Assembly: GCF_024256385.1 (NCBI RefSeq)
Contig: NZ_JAMLFW010000004.1
Coordinates: 1-64,000 of the forward strand
Direction: 5' to 3'
DNA: 64,000 bases
Source of the DNA: Anatilimnocola floriformis
GTDB lineage: Bacteria; Planctomycetota; Planctomycetia; Pirellulales; Pirellulaceae
The notes under the pieces were generated by a model. The model worked only from the letters and a program-made list of their open reading frames with translations. It was not told the DNA's origin and did not search any database. The translations under genes were made by a program, and so were the position numbers. Position 1 is the stretch's first letter, and each line of letters opens with the position of its first letter. This document shows positions 8,723-19,200 of the stretch, piece after piece.

Positions 8723-9292
8723 AAGCCTTTTTCTCCCGTCGAATTATCCGTCGAGTTCTACGGTACCGCAAACATTTCTGCGACCTAGTCAAGTTCGCGC
8801 CGATTGCGGTCGCTTTTTCAAACTTGACATAAGTGGACTATTGTATACAATTGTTAGCCGGCATGCGCCGCGCGCACAACTCGTGCTCTTTCCCAATTTG
8901 GTTGCTGACTACAGAGATGGTGAGAAGATTGCGCGCGGTTGACCGACTCCGTTTGATTCACTGACTCAGGAATCGCGTGTGGAACTCTTGTGCGGTGTTG
9001 TGAAACACCAAGTCGAGTTGTTGTGAGCTTCGCGGTGGAAAATAACGGTTGTGAAGCGACGGGTTGCGGCAACTTGTGGCGGAGTGGTGGGTTCCGCCGA
9101 GTGCAGTGGGCGCAAGATGTGATAACGAGGTTGTTGTGAAGTGTTGTGAAGATGCTGTGTTGTAATCGCCTATTTTTGGCGCAAGTCGTTAGCCGAGAGA
9201 GGGTTCTGGAAGACGCAATTTTCGCGCACAACTGTTGTATGTTTGGTCGCGAAGGAAAACGAAGGGCAGGCCGGAGCCAGTTAGCGGGCTGC
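8723..9292. other. 570-bp gap with recurring TTGTGA motifs
   Basis: No convincing gene. Between about 8995 and 9160 the hexamer TTGTGA (mostly as GTTGTGAA) recurs about six times on the plus strand at irregular spacing. It could be an array of regulator half-sites (TGTGA resembles a CRP-family half-site) or simple drift of a low-complexity stretch. Confidence 0.35.
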
Positions 9293-10456
9293 TTATTCCA
9301 GAATGAGCAGCGTTAGTTCCGGCGGGCAGTTCCAGCGGAGCAGATGTTCGCCAGCGATGCCGCGGCTGACGTGCATCAGCGTGGGGCCCTGGCGGAACAT
9401 GCCGGCCGCGTAACGCACGCCGTAGTTGCTCGGCGAGACGAGTGCGCCGATCAGCGGCAGGCAGATTTGGCCGCCGTGATTGTGCCCGGCGAGCATCAGG
9501 TCGAACGATTCTTGTTGCGCCCAGGTGAAAAGATCGGGCGTGTGCGCGAGCAATATGCGGAACGCCTCATCGACCGGCGGAACTTGCGGCGCGGGGCCGT
9601 GCCAGGGAAGCTCATTGCCGGCGAGCAATAAGCGGGCGCCGTTAATTTCGAGTTGCGTCCACGTGCCGGCCAGGTCGAAGAAGCCTGCGCGCTGCAGTTC
9701 GTTTCGCAGTTGCTGCGGCTGAGGCAAGAGAAAGTCGTGATTCCCCAGGATGAAAAACTTTCCGTGCTTCGCGCGCAGCCGGCCGAAGAGCGGCTCGACC
9801 CACGGCAAGCATTTTTCACGTTCGACGATGTCGCCGGTCACGACGATCAGATCGGGCTCGAGCTCGTTCGTAAGCGTCACCACTTGCTCATAGAACTCGC
9901 GGCCTAGTTTGCCCGTCAGATGCATGTCGGTCAGGTGTACGATGCGCAGCCCGCGCAACTCGCTGGGCAAACGCAGCAGACGAAAATGTTTGCGCTGCAC
10001 ATGCATTTGCCAGATTTCATTCCCGGGCAGTTTGGCACAGAACTGCGGAAATGCGCCGCTGATGGTGATGTCGCCCGCTTCGCGCATATCGACTACGCGC
10101 GTTTGCAGCGCCACCAGATCTGTCGGCGAGCGGTAACGCAACTTCGGCCAAGCCCAGATCGGCAAGCTGAGGAGCACCACTGCCAGGCAAACATAGACGT
10201 ACGCATAGCCCAGTATTTCGACGGGCGAAGAACCGGGAGTGAGTGAGAGCGGGGCTGAAGTTTGGCCGCTCAATTTCCACACGGCGAACAAATACGCGGC
10301 TGCGATGCCGAAGGTAGCGAGCACCAATATGCGTTCGAGCAGTTGTCGCAGTCGATAACGCCAGGCCCGCGCATGCAAGCGATTAAACAGCCACAGGGCG
10401 AGGGCAAAATGCCCCGCCGTGGCAAGCGCAAGCAGCATCCAAACAATGAGCGACAT
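9293..10456 (-). CDS. Membrane-anchored metallophosphoesterase
   Basis: A 387-residue protein. The N-terminal 140 residues hold about four hydrophobic segments. The C-terminal calcineurin-like domain has the full metal-binding set: HLTDMHL (about residue 176), VTGDIVE (about 207), LGNHDF (about 242) and LAGHNHGGQ (about 330). The order matches YkuE/YaeI-type phosphodiesterases, which act on lipid or nucleotide phosphodiesters at the membrane. The exact substrate is unknown. It starts with ATG and is divergently transcribed from the 10661 gene. Confidence 0.88.
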   Translation of the reverse strand: MSLIVWMLLALATAGHFALALWLFNRLHARAWRYRLRQLLERILVLATFGIAAAYLFAVWKLSGQTSAPLSLTPGSSPVEILGYAYVYVCLAVVLLSLPIWAWPKLRYRSPTDLVALQTRVVDMREAGDITISGAFPQFCAKLPGNEIWQMHVQRKHFRLLRLPSELRGLRIVHLTDMHLTGKLGREFYEQVVTLTNELEPDLIVVTGDIVEREKCLPWVEPLFGRLRAKHGKFFILGNHDFLLPQPQQLRNELQRAGFFDLAGTWTQLEINGARLLLAGNELPWHGPAPQVPPVDEAFRILLAHTPDLFTWAQQESFDLMLAGHNHGGQICLPLIGALVSPSNYGVRYAAGMFRQGPTLMHVSRGIAGEHLLRWNCPPELTLLILE

Positions 10457-10660
10457 GGCGCAAGTTTAGCTGATGTTTATGAGTCAGCCACAGCGGTTCG
10501 CCGTGCCGGATTTTCCGAATTTTCCGCCTGAATGCTGTAATCTGGCGAAATTGCTCTGGACGCGCTGTAGAGGTTCTGCGAAGGTCCCGCCCTCGTCGGA
10601 ATACTTTTCGCGCGCTTTGCCACTGAGCAATCCGTGCGCATTTCGTTTGGAGATTTTGCG

Positions 10661-11182
10661 ATGTCTGTCCCGTCCTGCATCTGGCTGCGGCGAGTTGCCG
10701 CCGCGGCGAGCTTCGCCCTGATTGTGACTGTCAGCACTCACGCGTTCGCTCAAGCGCCCACCAGCGGCTGGAAGATGCCGAATCTGAATCCCTTTGCAAG
10801 CAAAACGGCTGCCCCGGCCAACAATGGCGGACGTTCGACGATTTCGAAAGTCGTCGATCCGTTCGGCTTGATCCCTGGCACGGGCGGCAAGACGACGACG
10901 GCGTCGTTCGGTCAGCAACCGTCGACGCTGCAGAAGATGACCAACGGCACGAAGAAAGCCGCCAGCCAAACGGCCGACTTTTTGAATCCGTTCAACGACG
11001 GTAAGCCAGCAGCCCGCCAGGAAAGCATGACGGGCGCGAATAGCGTCTTCAATCAACAAGCCAACCGCGGTAAGGGGCAGGCCGAAAAGAAATCGTGGTT
11101 TCCCGGCTGGGCTTCGCCCCACGTCGAAGACAAAGACCAGAGCGTGAACAGCTTCCTCGCGCGGCCGAAGCCGCAGCCCTAA
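10661..11182 (+). CDS. Secreted planctomycete protein of unknown function
   Basis: A 173-residue protein. The ATG at 10661 has GGAG eight bases upstream. It has a signal peptide (ASFALIVTVSTHAFAQA) followed by a low-complexity hydrophilic region with repeated NPF turns (LNPFASK, FLNPFNDGK) and a polar tail. I recognise no enzyme domain. It converges on the next gene with a 9-base gap. Confidence 0.65.
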   Translation: MSVPSCIWLRRVAAAASFALIVTVSTHAFAQAPTSGWKMPNLNPFASKTAAPANNGGRSTISKVVDPFGLIPGTGGKTTTASFGQQPSTLQKMTNGTKKAASQTADFLNPFNDGKPAARQESMTGANSVFNQQANRGKGQAEKKSWFPGWASPHVEDKDQSVNSFLARPKPQP

Positions 11183-11190
11183 GTTGATGG

Positions 11191-12288
11191 CTACACTGCG
11201 GCAGGTTCGGCCGTTTCCTTTAGCAGGTGCTCGCCAATGGCAGCATCGTACTTGAGGGGAAACAGCAGCTCGCGGAGCGCCGCGAGCAGGTTGGCACATT
11301 CCGCCGAGGCATACACTTCGTCCAGCCATTGGGCGAAGTCGTCGAGCTGACGGCGGCCTTCGGGCCAACGGACATGCATCACCTGGCTGCATTCTTCCAG
11401 CAGCTGATAGACGCGAGCGCGGGTCACGCCAAGTTTGCGAGCTTGCAGCCGAACGCTGATGACCTCTTCGCCGGTGACGAGTCCGATTCCCAAACGCTCA
11501 GTCGACAGGGCGCGAACCGTCTCGCCGCAGTCGAGTTCCAGTTGGTTCAGAATCGGAATGAGGATCGCTTTTTCGATCTGTTCGCGGGCTGGCGGCAGAT
11601 TTTGGGAGCGGAACGCGGCCAGGGCGTTTTCGACATCAATGGCAAACCGCGGCGACAGGCGAATCGCCAAGCCACCAAGCGGCTCGATCGTGGTCAGCAT
11701 TTTGTGGATGGCATGGAAGACTTCCAGCACCACGCGAACCCGCTTCTCGCCGTGCGTCTTCAGCGCGCGAATCTCGGCCAGGCTGTAGTTGAGATAAAAG
11801 CCGAGCTGCGTATTCCAGATCACGGTCGGCACACCGTGCAGCGCCGGGCACAGGCGACCCACGCGTTCATAGGCCAGACCGCGAGACTGCACCAGTTCGC
11901 GCCACTGCGACCAGAGGAGCTCCGAAACGGTATCGGGGTCAAATTGGTTTTCGGCGACCGGCTCTTGCTTGGGCGTTTTGCGGTCGCTGGGGAACGACGA
12001 CAGATCGTGTGGATCGTTCTTGATGGCCCGGCCCAATAACTTGACCAGCGTTTGCATCTTCTTCTTGCCGATGCCCGAGGTCGCGGCCAGGCTGTCGTAG
12101 GACTGGGCGAGGATGTCGCGCAGCGTCCGTGGCAAAAAGGCCAGCGGCAGGCGCCGGTCGGTAGGCAGCGTCCAGAACGCCAATGGCTTGTTGAGCCGGT
12201 CCTCAAAACCGGGCTCAGCCATCACGGCGCGGGCGTTATCCAGAGCGGCGCGGATCTTCACATCGTCAGCAGACGGAGTTTTTTTCAT
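11191..12288 (-). CDS. Planctomycete-type DNA-binding-like protein (HhH plus sigma-like HTH)
   Basis: A 365-residue soluble protein. A helix-hairpin-helix-like segment, AATSGIGKKKMQTLVKLLG, lies near residues 60-78, and a segment like the RNA-polymerase alpha-CTD/sigma helix-turn-helix, ARKLGVTRARVYQLLEE, lies near residue 292. Both fit nucleic-acid binding; no catalytic motif is seen. Function unknown: it could be a transcription-associated factor. The 590-bp upstream region holds two inverted repeats that might serve its own control. Confidence 0.6.
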   Translation of the reverse strand: MKKTPSADDVKIRAALDNARAVMAEPGFEDRLNKPLAFWTLPTDRRLPLAFLPRTLRDILAQSYDSLAATSGIGKKKMQTLVKLLGRAIKNDPHDLSSFPSDRKTPKQEPVAENQFDPDTVSELLWSQWRELVQSRGLAYERVGRLCPALHGVPTVIWNTQLGFYLNYSLAEIRALKTHGEKRVRVVLEVFHAIHKMLTTIEPLGGLAIRLSPRFAIDVENALAAFRSQNLPPAREQIEKAILIPILNQLELDCGETVRALSTERLGIGLVTGEEVISVRLQARKLGVTRARVYQLLEECSQVMHVRWPEGRRQLDDFAQWLDEVYASAECANLLAALRELLFPLKYDAAIGEHLLKETAEPAAV

Positions 12289-12878
12289 TTGCCAAATCTC
12301 CTCAGGTGCCCCTGTTCGGCTCTCGTTCCGGGCGAGTATGGACCACTGCCAGCGTTCGCCCCCTCGCGCGGCGATATCTACAAGTGGTGTCTGGTGGGTG
12401 GCGAGTTCATGGCTGGACCGAAAAATTCGGTCACGGTCACGTTCCGCCTATACATTCGCTGGTAGGACGCTAAACCTTTCCCAGGTCTACGGATTTTTTA
12501 CAGAATCGTTACGTAAAACCCGCAACGATTGGGAAAGCCCTGTACCTAAGACGAATTCAAGCGTGGTGGTGGGTAGTTAAAATCAAAAAAACTACTGATT
12601 TAACTACCTTGAAATTCTCAACCATGGTCCGACCTTGGTCAAGGCAAAACTAGCACAGAACGGTACCAAAAAGTCCGCAAATCTTTCTTTAAAGACCCAA
12701 AAGTAGGGGTCTAACGGCGTATATCGTCCCTAATGCAGATGCTACCGTGACAGCGAATTGCTGTAAGTAGTTTGTGTTAAGAACGTTGGCACATTCTCGC
12801 CATTTGGCGAATGAAATCTTAGGGAAGAGGGTGACAGCTGCGCGTCACCGCAAATGGAAGTGGCGGCCACCCGGCAAA
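12289..12878. other. 590-bp gap with two inverted repeats
   Basis: No convincing gene. Contains CTTTCCC (12476-12482) and AATCGTT (12504-12510), which together pair with the contiguous AACGATT-GGGAAAG (12524-12537), and a separate 10-bp perfect repeat GGTAGTTAAA/TTTAACTACC (12572-12581/12599-12608) around an A-rich loop. Base composition is more AT-rich than the flanks. A structured RNA or operator is possible. Confidence 0.4.
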
Positions 12879-14129
12879 TTACTTCACCTGATTGGGAGCG
12901 TAGGCGTGATCGCGCTTCCGGATCACTTCTGCCTTGACAATCCGGTCTGGTGGAGGGGGGCTAAGTGCTTGCGGATCACGCCTTTGGATCTTGGCGAGCA
13001 CATCGAAACCTTCGATCACCCGCCCGAACACGGTATGTCGGCTGTTGAGTTGGGTGGTCGGCAAGAATGTCAGGAAAAACTGAGAGCCGCCGGTGTCCTT
13101 GCCCGCGTGGGCCATGCTCAGGCTGCCGCGGAAGTGCATCCGGGCTTCTGGCTTCTCACATTCGCAGTAAATGTTGTAGCCCGGCCCGCCCGTGCCATTG
13201 CCGCTGGGGTCGCCACCCTGAGCCATGAAGTTTGGCAGCACGCGGTGGAAAGTGAGATTGTCGTAGAACTTCTTCTCAACCAAGCTCACGAAGTTCCCTA
13301 CGGCGCCGGGGGCTTCATTTTCGAATAGCTCGATAACAATCGTGCCCCGATTGGTTTCGAGCTTAACTCGCGGCAGGTCGTCGGCCTTGGCTTCTTTGGC
13401 ACGAGTCTCAAGTTCCTTGGCCCAGGCCTTTTTCTGAGCGGGAATGCTCGTTAGATAGGCCTGGCCTTCGGGATCGAGGCGGCCGGCCTTGTTGGCGATG
13501 GTCAGGTACTTTTCCGCAGTGTCGAAATCATCGAGCCGATAGGCAGCCGTGCCGGCGAGGGCCAAGAGCACCGGCTCGTCGCATTTGCCTTCGATCAGTT
13601 TGTTGCCGAGCTCGAGGGCCAGTTCGTTCTCATCGCGGCGGACGTTAAACGCCACCATGCCAATCAGCGTACGGGTGACATTCGGGTCCTTGTTCGGCTC
13701 GGCCTGAAAGGCTGCTTCGGCCGCCTTCCGCAGATCCACCAACACCGTCTGGCTGTCGGCGATGAGCTTTGTGTATTCACCCTTGAGAACTTTTTTCTCT
13801 TCGGCGTCCACACTCTTTTCGCTGTATTTCGCCGCAATCTCATTCAGCCGCTGGTCGATCTCGTTCCACTTCGTTTGCACGGCGTTGAATTTCTCGGCCG
13901 GCGTATTGGCTGGTTTGGCTTCCGGCTTCGCCTCAGGCTTTTCCTCAGCCTTCGGCTCGGCAGGTTTTTCGTCAGGCTTTTTCTCTTCAGCCTTCGTTTC
14001 CTCGGGCTTTTTGTCGTCGGCCTTTTTCGTTTCGGCCGGCGCTGCCTTGGGATCGGCTGGTTGACCGAAAGCGATGCAGCCCGTGCTGAGTACCGAGAAC
14101 AGGAAGAGAGAACCGAATTTCAACTGCAT
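12879..14129 (-). CDS. Secreted cyclophilin-type peptidyl-prolyl isomerase (copy 1)
   Basis: A 416-residue exported protein. The start chosen is the ATG at 14129, which begins the signal peptide (FGSLFLFSVLSTGCIAFG). A Lys/Glu/Pro/Ala-rich linker (about residues 22-75) and a helical region precede a cyclophilin domain with FHRVLPNFMAQGGDP and SLSMAHAGKDTGGSQFFLTF, including the catalytic Arg and the Phe/Gln active-site residues. It should catalyse proline cis-trans isomerisation outside the cytoplasm. It is a tandem paralogue of the next gene. Confidence 0.9.
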   Translation of the reverse strand: MQLKFGSLFLFSVLSTGCIAFGQPADPKAAPAETKKADDKKPEETKAEEKKPDEKPAEPKAEEKPEAKPEAKPANTPAEKFNAVQTKWNEIDQRLNEIAAKYSEKSVDAEEKKVLKGEYTKLIADSQTVLVDLRKAAEAAFQAEPNKDPNVTRTLIGMVAFNVRRDENELALELGNKLIEGKCDEPVLLALAGTAAYRLDDFDTAEKYLTIANKAGRLDPEGQAYLTSIPAQKKAWAKELETRAKEAKADDLPRVKLETNRGTIVIELFENEAPGAVGNFVSLVEKKFYDNLTFHRVLPNFMAQGGDPSGNGTGGPGYNIYCECEKPEARMHFRGSLSMAHAGKDTGGSQFFLTFLPTTQLNSRHTVFGRVIEGFDVLAKIQRRDPQALSPPPPDRIVKAEVIRKRDHAYAPNQVK

Positions 14130-14204
14130 AGAAGTAGCCCGCCTGAAAAACCTGGCCCTGCGGCCATTGTCCTGATTTGCCGATTCCAACCGCTACTACC
14201 GCAA

Positions 14205-15431
14205 TTACGAGGCCTTGTTCGGCACGTAGGCATGATCTCGTTTGCGAACAACGGTGGCTTTGATGATCTTGTCGAAGTCACCCTTGCCCGGGTTCATCGG
14301 ATCGCCGCGGTGGAGCTTCTCGAGCACGTCCATTCCCGAAATCACACGGCCGAAGCAGGTGTGCACACCGTTGAGGTGCGGTGTGGCCCGGAACGTGAGG
14401 AAGAACTGCGAGCCGCCGGTGTCCTTGCCGGCGTGAGCCATGCTCAGGCTTCCCGCGAAATGCTTCCGGTAGTTCTTGCCGATTTCGCAATAGATTTGAT
14501 AACCGGGACCACCCGTGCCGTCGCCTTTGGGGTCGCCGCCTTGGGCCATGAAGCCGCGGAGCACGCGATGGAACTTCGTGCCATCGTAGTGCCCTTTCTC
14601 GACCAGGCTGATGAAGTTGCCGACCGTGTCGGGGGCTTCGTTCTCGAAGAGTTCGATGACAATGTCACCTTGCGACGTTTCCAGCTTCACTCGCGGCAGG
14701 TCGTCGGCCTTGGCTTCGGCTTCGCGAATCTTCTGTTCTTCGGCCCAAAATTCCTCGTACTTCTTCGCATCGTCGGCGTAGTTGACTTCGGTCGGCAAAG
14801 TGATGCCCGCCGCCTTGGCTTTGGCAAAGTAGTCGGTCGCCTTCTGGAACTCATCCAAAGAAAATGCAGCCACGCCAGCCGCGACGTAAATCTGCTTTTC
14901 ATCGCAGTCGTTTTTGATCAGCAGATCGGCGACGTCGAGCGCCGAGCGATAGTGATCGTTCATCGCATCGTCGATCGCCATCTTCACCAAAAAACGGGTC
15001 AATTGCGGATCGGCATTGGGAGCCGCTTCGTAGGCTTTTTTGCCTGCATCGCGAAGTTTTGGAAAGAGCGTGTTTCCTTCGCCTAGCAGCGCGTCGAACT
15101 GCTTTTCGAGGGCTGCTTTTTCGGCCCCTTGCGTGACTGCGTACTTCAATTTCAGCTTCCGCAGGTCGTCGATGATCGTCTTCATCCGCTCCTGCAGGGC
15201 GTTGTACTCATCGCTGGGAGTGGCCGGGGCCACCGGTTTCGCTGGCTGGTTGGTTTCGACCTTTGGTTCCGTTTTGACTTCGGCCTTGGGTTCGGCCTTG
15301 GATTCGGTTTTGGTTTCAGCCTTGGGGGCTGTTTTGGGCGTGGTGGTCTTCGGCGGGGCAGGCTGAGCCCAGGTGGTGGAAGCGAGCAGGGTCAGTGCCA
15401 GGGCCAGGCCGGTGCGGATGGAAAGGTGCAT
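14205..15431 (-). CDS. Secreted cyclophilin-type peptidyl-prolyl isomerase (copy 2)
   Basis: A 408-residue exported protein starting at the ATG at 15431 (GAGGA upstream) with signal peptide TGLALALTLLASTTWAQ. The layout matches copy 1: a low-complexity Lys/Thr/Glu/Pro linker, a helical region, then a cyclophilin domain with FHRVLRGFMAQGGDP and SLSMAHAGKDTGGSQFFLTF. Both copies end RKRDHAY.PN. Copy 1 lies 75 bases downstream on the same strand, so the pair is probably a tandem duplication in one operon. Confidence 0.9.
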   Translation of the reverse strand: MHLSIRTGLALALTLLASTTWAQPAPPKTTTPKTAPKAETKTESKAEPKAEVKTEPKVETNQPAKPVAPATPSDEYNALQERMKTIIDDLRKLKLKYAVTQGAEKAALEKQFDALLGEGNTLFPKLRDAGKKAYEAAPNADPQLTRFLVKMAIDDAMNDHYRSALDVADLLIKNDCDEKQIYVAAGVAAFSLDEFQKATDYFAKAKAAGITLPTEVNYADDAKKYEEFWAEEQKIREAEAKADDLPRVKLETSQGDIVIELFENEAPDTVGNFISLVEKGHYDGTKFHRVLRGFMAQGGDPKGDGTGGPGYQIYCEIGKNYRKHFAGSLSMAHAGKDTGGSQFFLTFRATPHLNGVHTCFGRVISGMDVLEKLHRGDPMNPGKGDFDKIIKATVVRKRDHAYVPNKAS

Positions 15432-15621
15432 GGGGGAACAATCCTCAGCAGTCGTAGGAAGCAAAGTCTCAACCAATTAGCTACGGCAGCCGCGGCAGAA
15501 TGGTTTGCCACGAACCGCATACGATACACGATTTGCGCGTATCCGATAATTGGGGGACCCCGCCGAGAATGCCAGCCGGCCTGGACGTGCGCGGGCGAAG
15601 AATGTGCTTACGAAACTGCTA

Positions 15622-16125
15622 TTAATTGCTCGGCGAGCCGTTGACCGGCGCACTCGGGGCAATCCCTTGATACAGACCGGCCCAGATCTGGCCGGACTCG
15701 GGATGATAGACCCAGCCGATGCGGCTGGTCAGGTCGGTGGGTGGAGCGGTGTTGCTGCGATAGACGTCGCTGCTGCTATTGAGCGGGTTCACCGGCATGC
15801 GCGGCTTGATGTAGGGGCCGAACCGATGGCTTGCCGTCGTACCGATCGTGCCGGCGGCATCGGTGGCGTTCAGTAGTTGAGGCAACGAGTGGTTTGTCAG
15901 GTCGTCGGGTGCGCGACCGTTGTGTTCGATCTGGTAATGTTCCAGGGCCAGACTTAGTTGCCGTTGCTGCGCGAGCATCGACGAGTGTTTTGCTTCGTCG
16001 ATTGCCGAACCCACCTGCGGCACGACAACTCCAGCGATGATCGACATCGCCGTGATGACCATCAGCACTTCGATGAGCGTGAAGGCTCGCCGCAGTTGTT
16101 TTCGCTTGTGTGCTGAAATGTCCAT
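15622..16125 (-). CDS. Type II secretion-like pseudopilin
   Basis: A 167-residue protein. I chose the ATG at 16125 because it puts the prepilin peptidase site, RRAFTLIEVLMVITAMS, 14 residues from the start. The N-methylated hydrophobic helix is followed by a short globular domain without the large H-X9-DG domain of the abundant planctomycete DUF1559 proteins. It would be processed by a prepilin peptidase and assemble in the envelope. It lies alone here; the secretion machinery is elsewhere. Confidence 0.85.
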   Translation of the reverse strand: MDISAHKRKQLRRAFTLIEVLMVITAMSIIAGVVVPQVGSAIDEAKHSSMLAQQRQLSLALEHYQIEHNGRAPDDLTNHSLPQLLNATDAAGTIGTTASHRFGPYIKPRMPVNPLNSSSDVYRSNTAPPTDLTSRIGWVYHPESGQIWAGLYQGIAPSAPVNGSPSN

Positions 16126-16270
16126 CGCCTGCCGCCTCGACCTGGTGCGCGCGTGAGTTTCGCGTTTCTTACCGTTACGTAACTCTATCTCACGCGTGCG
16201 AGATTGCCGCGACAAAGCAAGGTTTCAACAGCGCTGATGGTGTGGATTGCAACGATTCTACGGCCGCTTA

Positions 16271-19200
16271 TTAGGTCGGACCGAATCGCTCATCGCTCCC
16301 CATCGCCGGTCCGTTGTAGTCCTGCGGCGTGAGGCGTGGCGACACATCGGCCGTTTCCCAGCAGAAGTCGTCGTCTCCCAGACCACCGAAGGCTTCGTCA
16401 TGAACGCCGTCGTGAGTAATCGTATCGAGCGACGAACGATTCCCCGCAGTGGCCCATTGGGTGAGGAGTGTCAGCAACGCGACATCGTTCGATATCGGGC
16501 TGAAATAGGTCACAGGGCTGAAAGTGGTAGTGTTCGCAACGCTCGTCCAACTGCTGGTTTCGTTGGCCACGCTGCCACTGATCAGCAAGTCGTTTCCATC
16601 GCCACCGTCGATCAGGTCGGCCCCCGTACCACCGATCAATACATCGTTGCCGATGCCGCCGTAGAGCTTGTCGTCATTGCCGCCGCCACTCAGCAGGTCG
16701 TTCCCCACTTGGCCGCCGAGAACATCGTTGCCGGCGCCACCGTACAGACGATCGTCGCCATCAGAGCCATCGAGCAGGTCATCGCCCTGCCCGCCGTAGG
16801 CGTAGTCATTGCCGCCGCCAGCCGACACTTGATCGTCGCCGCCGCCGCCATAGAAGACATCGTTGCCCCCCAAGCCACTGAGAATGTCGTTGCCACCGAC
16901 GGCGGAATCTTGCGGCGTGGGATCGGTGGGAAGTGTCGGTGCATTGTCGCCCCAGATCACATTGTCGCCGCCGCCACCATTAATGCTGTCGCTCCCCAAG
17001 CCGCCCGACAGCCAATCGTTGCCAGTCGCACCGCTGATGTAGTCGTCGCCCCCTTCGCCATAGAATTCGGCGGGGATGCGAAGATTGGCCTGCGTGATGT
17101 AATCGTTTGAGTCGCCGGAATACATCACGGTCTTGTTACTGGCGCGATAATCACCGACTGTTGAATTGATGCGCACTCGCACGCCGTTAGGATTGGCGTT
17201 CGACGAGTTGACGACAAACTGCACCATATCGACCCCGGGCGTGCCGCGGCCAAACAGATCGCCGATTTGCACGTTGGTCAATTTGCCTTGATCGACCAGA
17301 TTCATGTCTTCGATCTCGGTCCAGTTCAACGGCTGTATGCCGGATACCGCGAGAGCTCCCGGTGAGTTCGAAGAAACGATGACCGGCGCTGTGTTGCCGA
17401 TGCCGCTGATATCGAGATTGAGGACGTCGCCGACAATGTCGCCTAGCGGCGACGCCACGCCGATCGGCGTACCACCGTCGATGTTGATCGCTGTCGAAAC
17501 GCTAGGGCGAATGCTGCGAATCGTTCCAGGCACCACCAGGCCGACGTTGCTGCTGCCGGTGCCGACAAGGTTCTGAGGATTTTCGCCAAAGCGATCGACC
17601 CCATCGTTCGCGTGCGGATTGCCGGGCGCGTCGCCATACAAATTGATCGTCGAGACGCCGCTCGTCACGCCCGTGGGAGTAAAGCCCGCGCCGCTGCCGC
17701 CCAGTTGATCGGAAGTAAACAGCAGGAACTGATCGCTGCCGATCCAGCCCGAAATGTTGACGATGCTCAGATCATGCACTGGCACTGTGTTTACAAATCG
17801 GCCATCGATTTTGTCATCGCCAGCGGTGGCCGAGTAATTCAGCACGTCGATGTTGCGGAAGATCACATCGCTGCTGGTCGTCGTCGTAATGCCATCGATA
17901 AAGTAGTCAGCCGACGTCAGCGGATTGACCGCGCCGATCACGACGTCGTCGCCACTGGTGTCACCGGTATCGATGATCGTCAGCGTGTCGGTGTTGCCGG
18001 CCAGGTTGCCGTCGGTGCCGTCTATTGTGACGGTTCCCAGAATCTGATCGACCGTGTTCGAGCCGTTGCAAAGTTCGAACAAATCACTCCCGCCGCCGCC
18101 AACCAGTAATGCAGCAACCGTGGCGGGGAGTGTTTGCAAGCGGAGTGTATCGGCAGCCGTATCGCCGCCGGCGATGCCAAGCCAGTTGTTCGTATTGCCC
18201 GCGTTGATTTGCAGCGAAGTGAGCACTCCGGCATCGACGCTAACCACTTGAATGTTTTCGGCGCCGTCGCCGCCGACGACGGTGAGCCCGCTGAATCCAC
18301 TGCTGCTGGTCGTCGGCAACCCGACATCAGCGGCGACTTGCGTCTGCGTCCCAATGTCGGTCAGCGTGAGCGTGCTCAGCGCCGGCGTGGCAGTGCCATC
18401 GATTAGCAACGCTCCACCGTTGCCACTGAGACTGACCGGTTCGATCTTCTCAAACGAAACTAACAGCGAGGGTGCTCCGAGCGTAGCGAACGTACCTGGC
18501 GCGACCAGTAAATTGCCGCTGCCGGTGCTCGTCGTGTCGCTGAACAGCGCAGCGTTGCTGGTTGAGGTCAGATTCAACTGCAGCGAGTCCGTGCCGCCGC
18601 CAGCATCGAAGTGGAACGACACATCGCTGGCATCCCAAGGTGCGCCGGTGGGCCTCAGAGTTTCCAAAGTCAGATCGGCGCTGCTGCCGAGGTGCGAGCC
18701 TGCGCTTACGCCGCCGCCGATGCCGGTGTTGTTCACGATCGGAGCACCCCCAGCAAACATCGGGAGTCCACCGGCAGTCTCTTGAATCGTCAGCGTTTCG
18801 TTGTCGTTCGAGCCGATGATCGTGAGCGACTGAATGCCGGTCTTCGCGCCGCTGAAGATAGGAGCGGCATTCACATTCAATTGAAGATTCGCTCCATCCG
18901 GGCTGATCTGCGCGAGAATCGCATCCGGGCTCGCGTTTTCGTAGCCCAAGTACTTCATATCGACCACGAGGTTATACGGCAGGACCGGCGACGTGATGAT
19001 GTTTTCGATGTTGTCGTACACCAGGCTGGCCGCCGCCGCGCCGAAGCTGAACGCGCCGCTGCCGGATCCCGGCGTGAGCGTGAGCGTCGGCACACCGAGG
19101 CCGGTCAGCACCAGCGTAAGCGAATCGCCGATGGGTGTTCCCGTGGGAGCCGCGCCGAATACTTGAATCGGCGTGAGGATGTTCGCAGTATCTTGATCGG

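Noticed and set aside
8854-9231. 125-residue minus-strand ORF
   Set aside because: Composition (Ser, Arg, Thr, His rich) and lack of a ribosome site; lies in a low-complexity gap.
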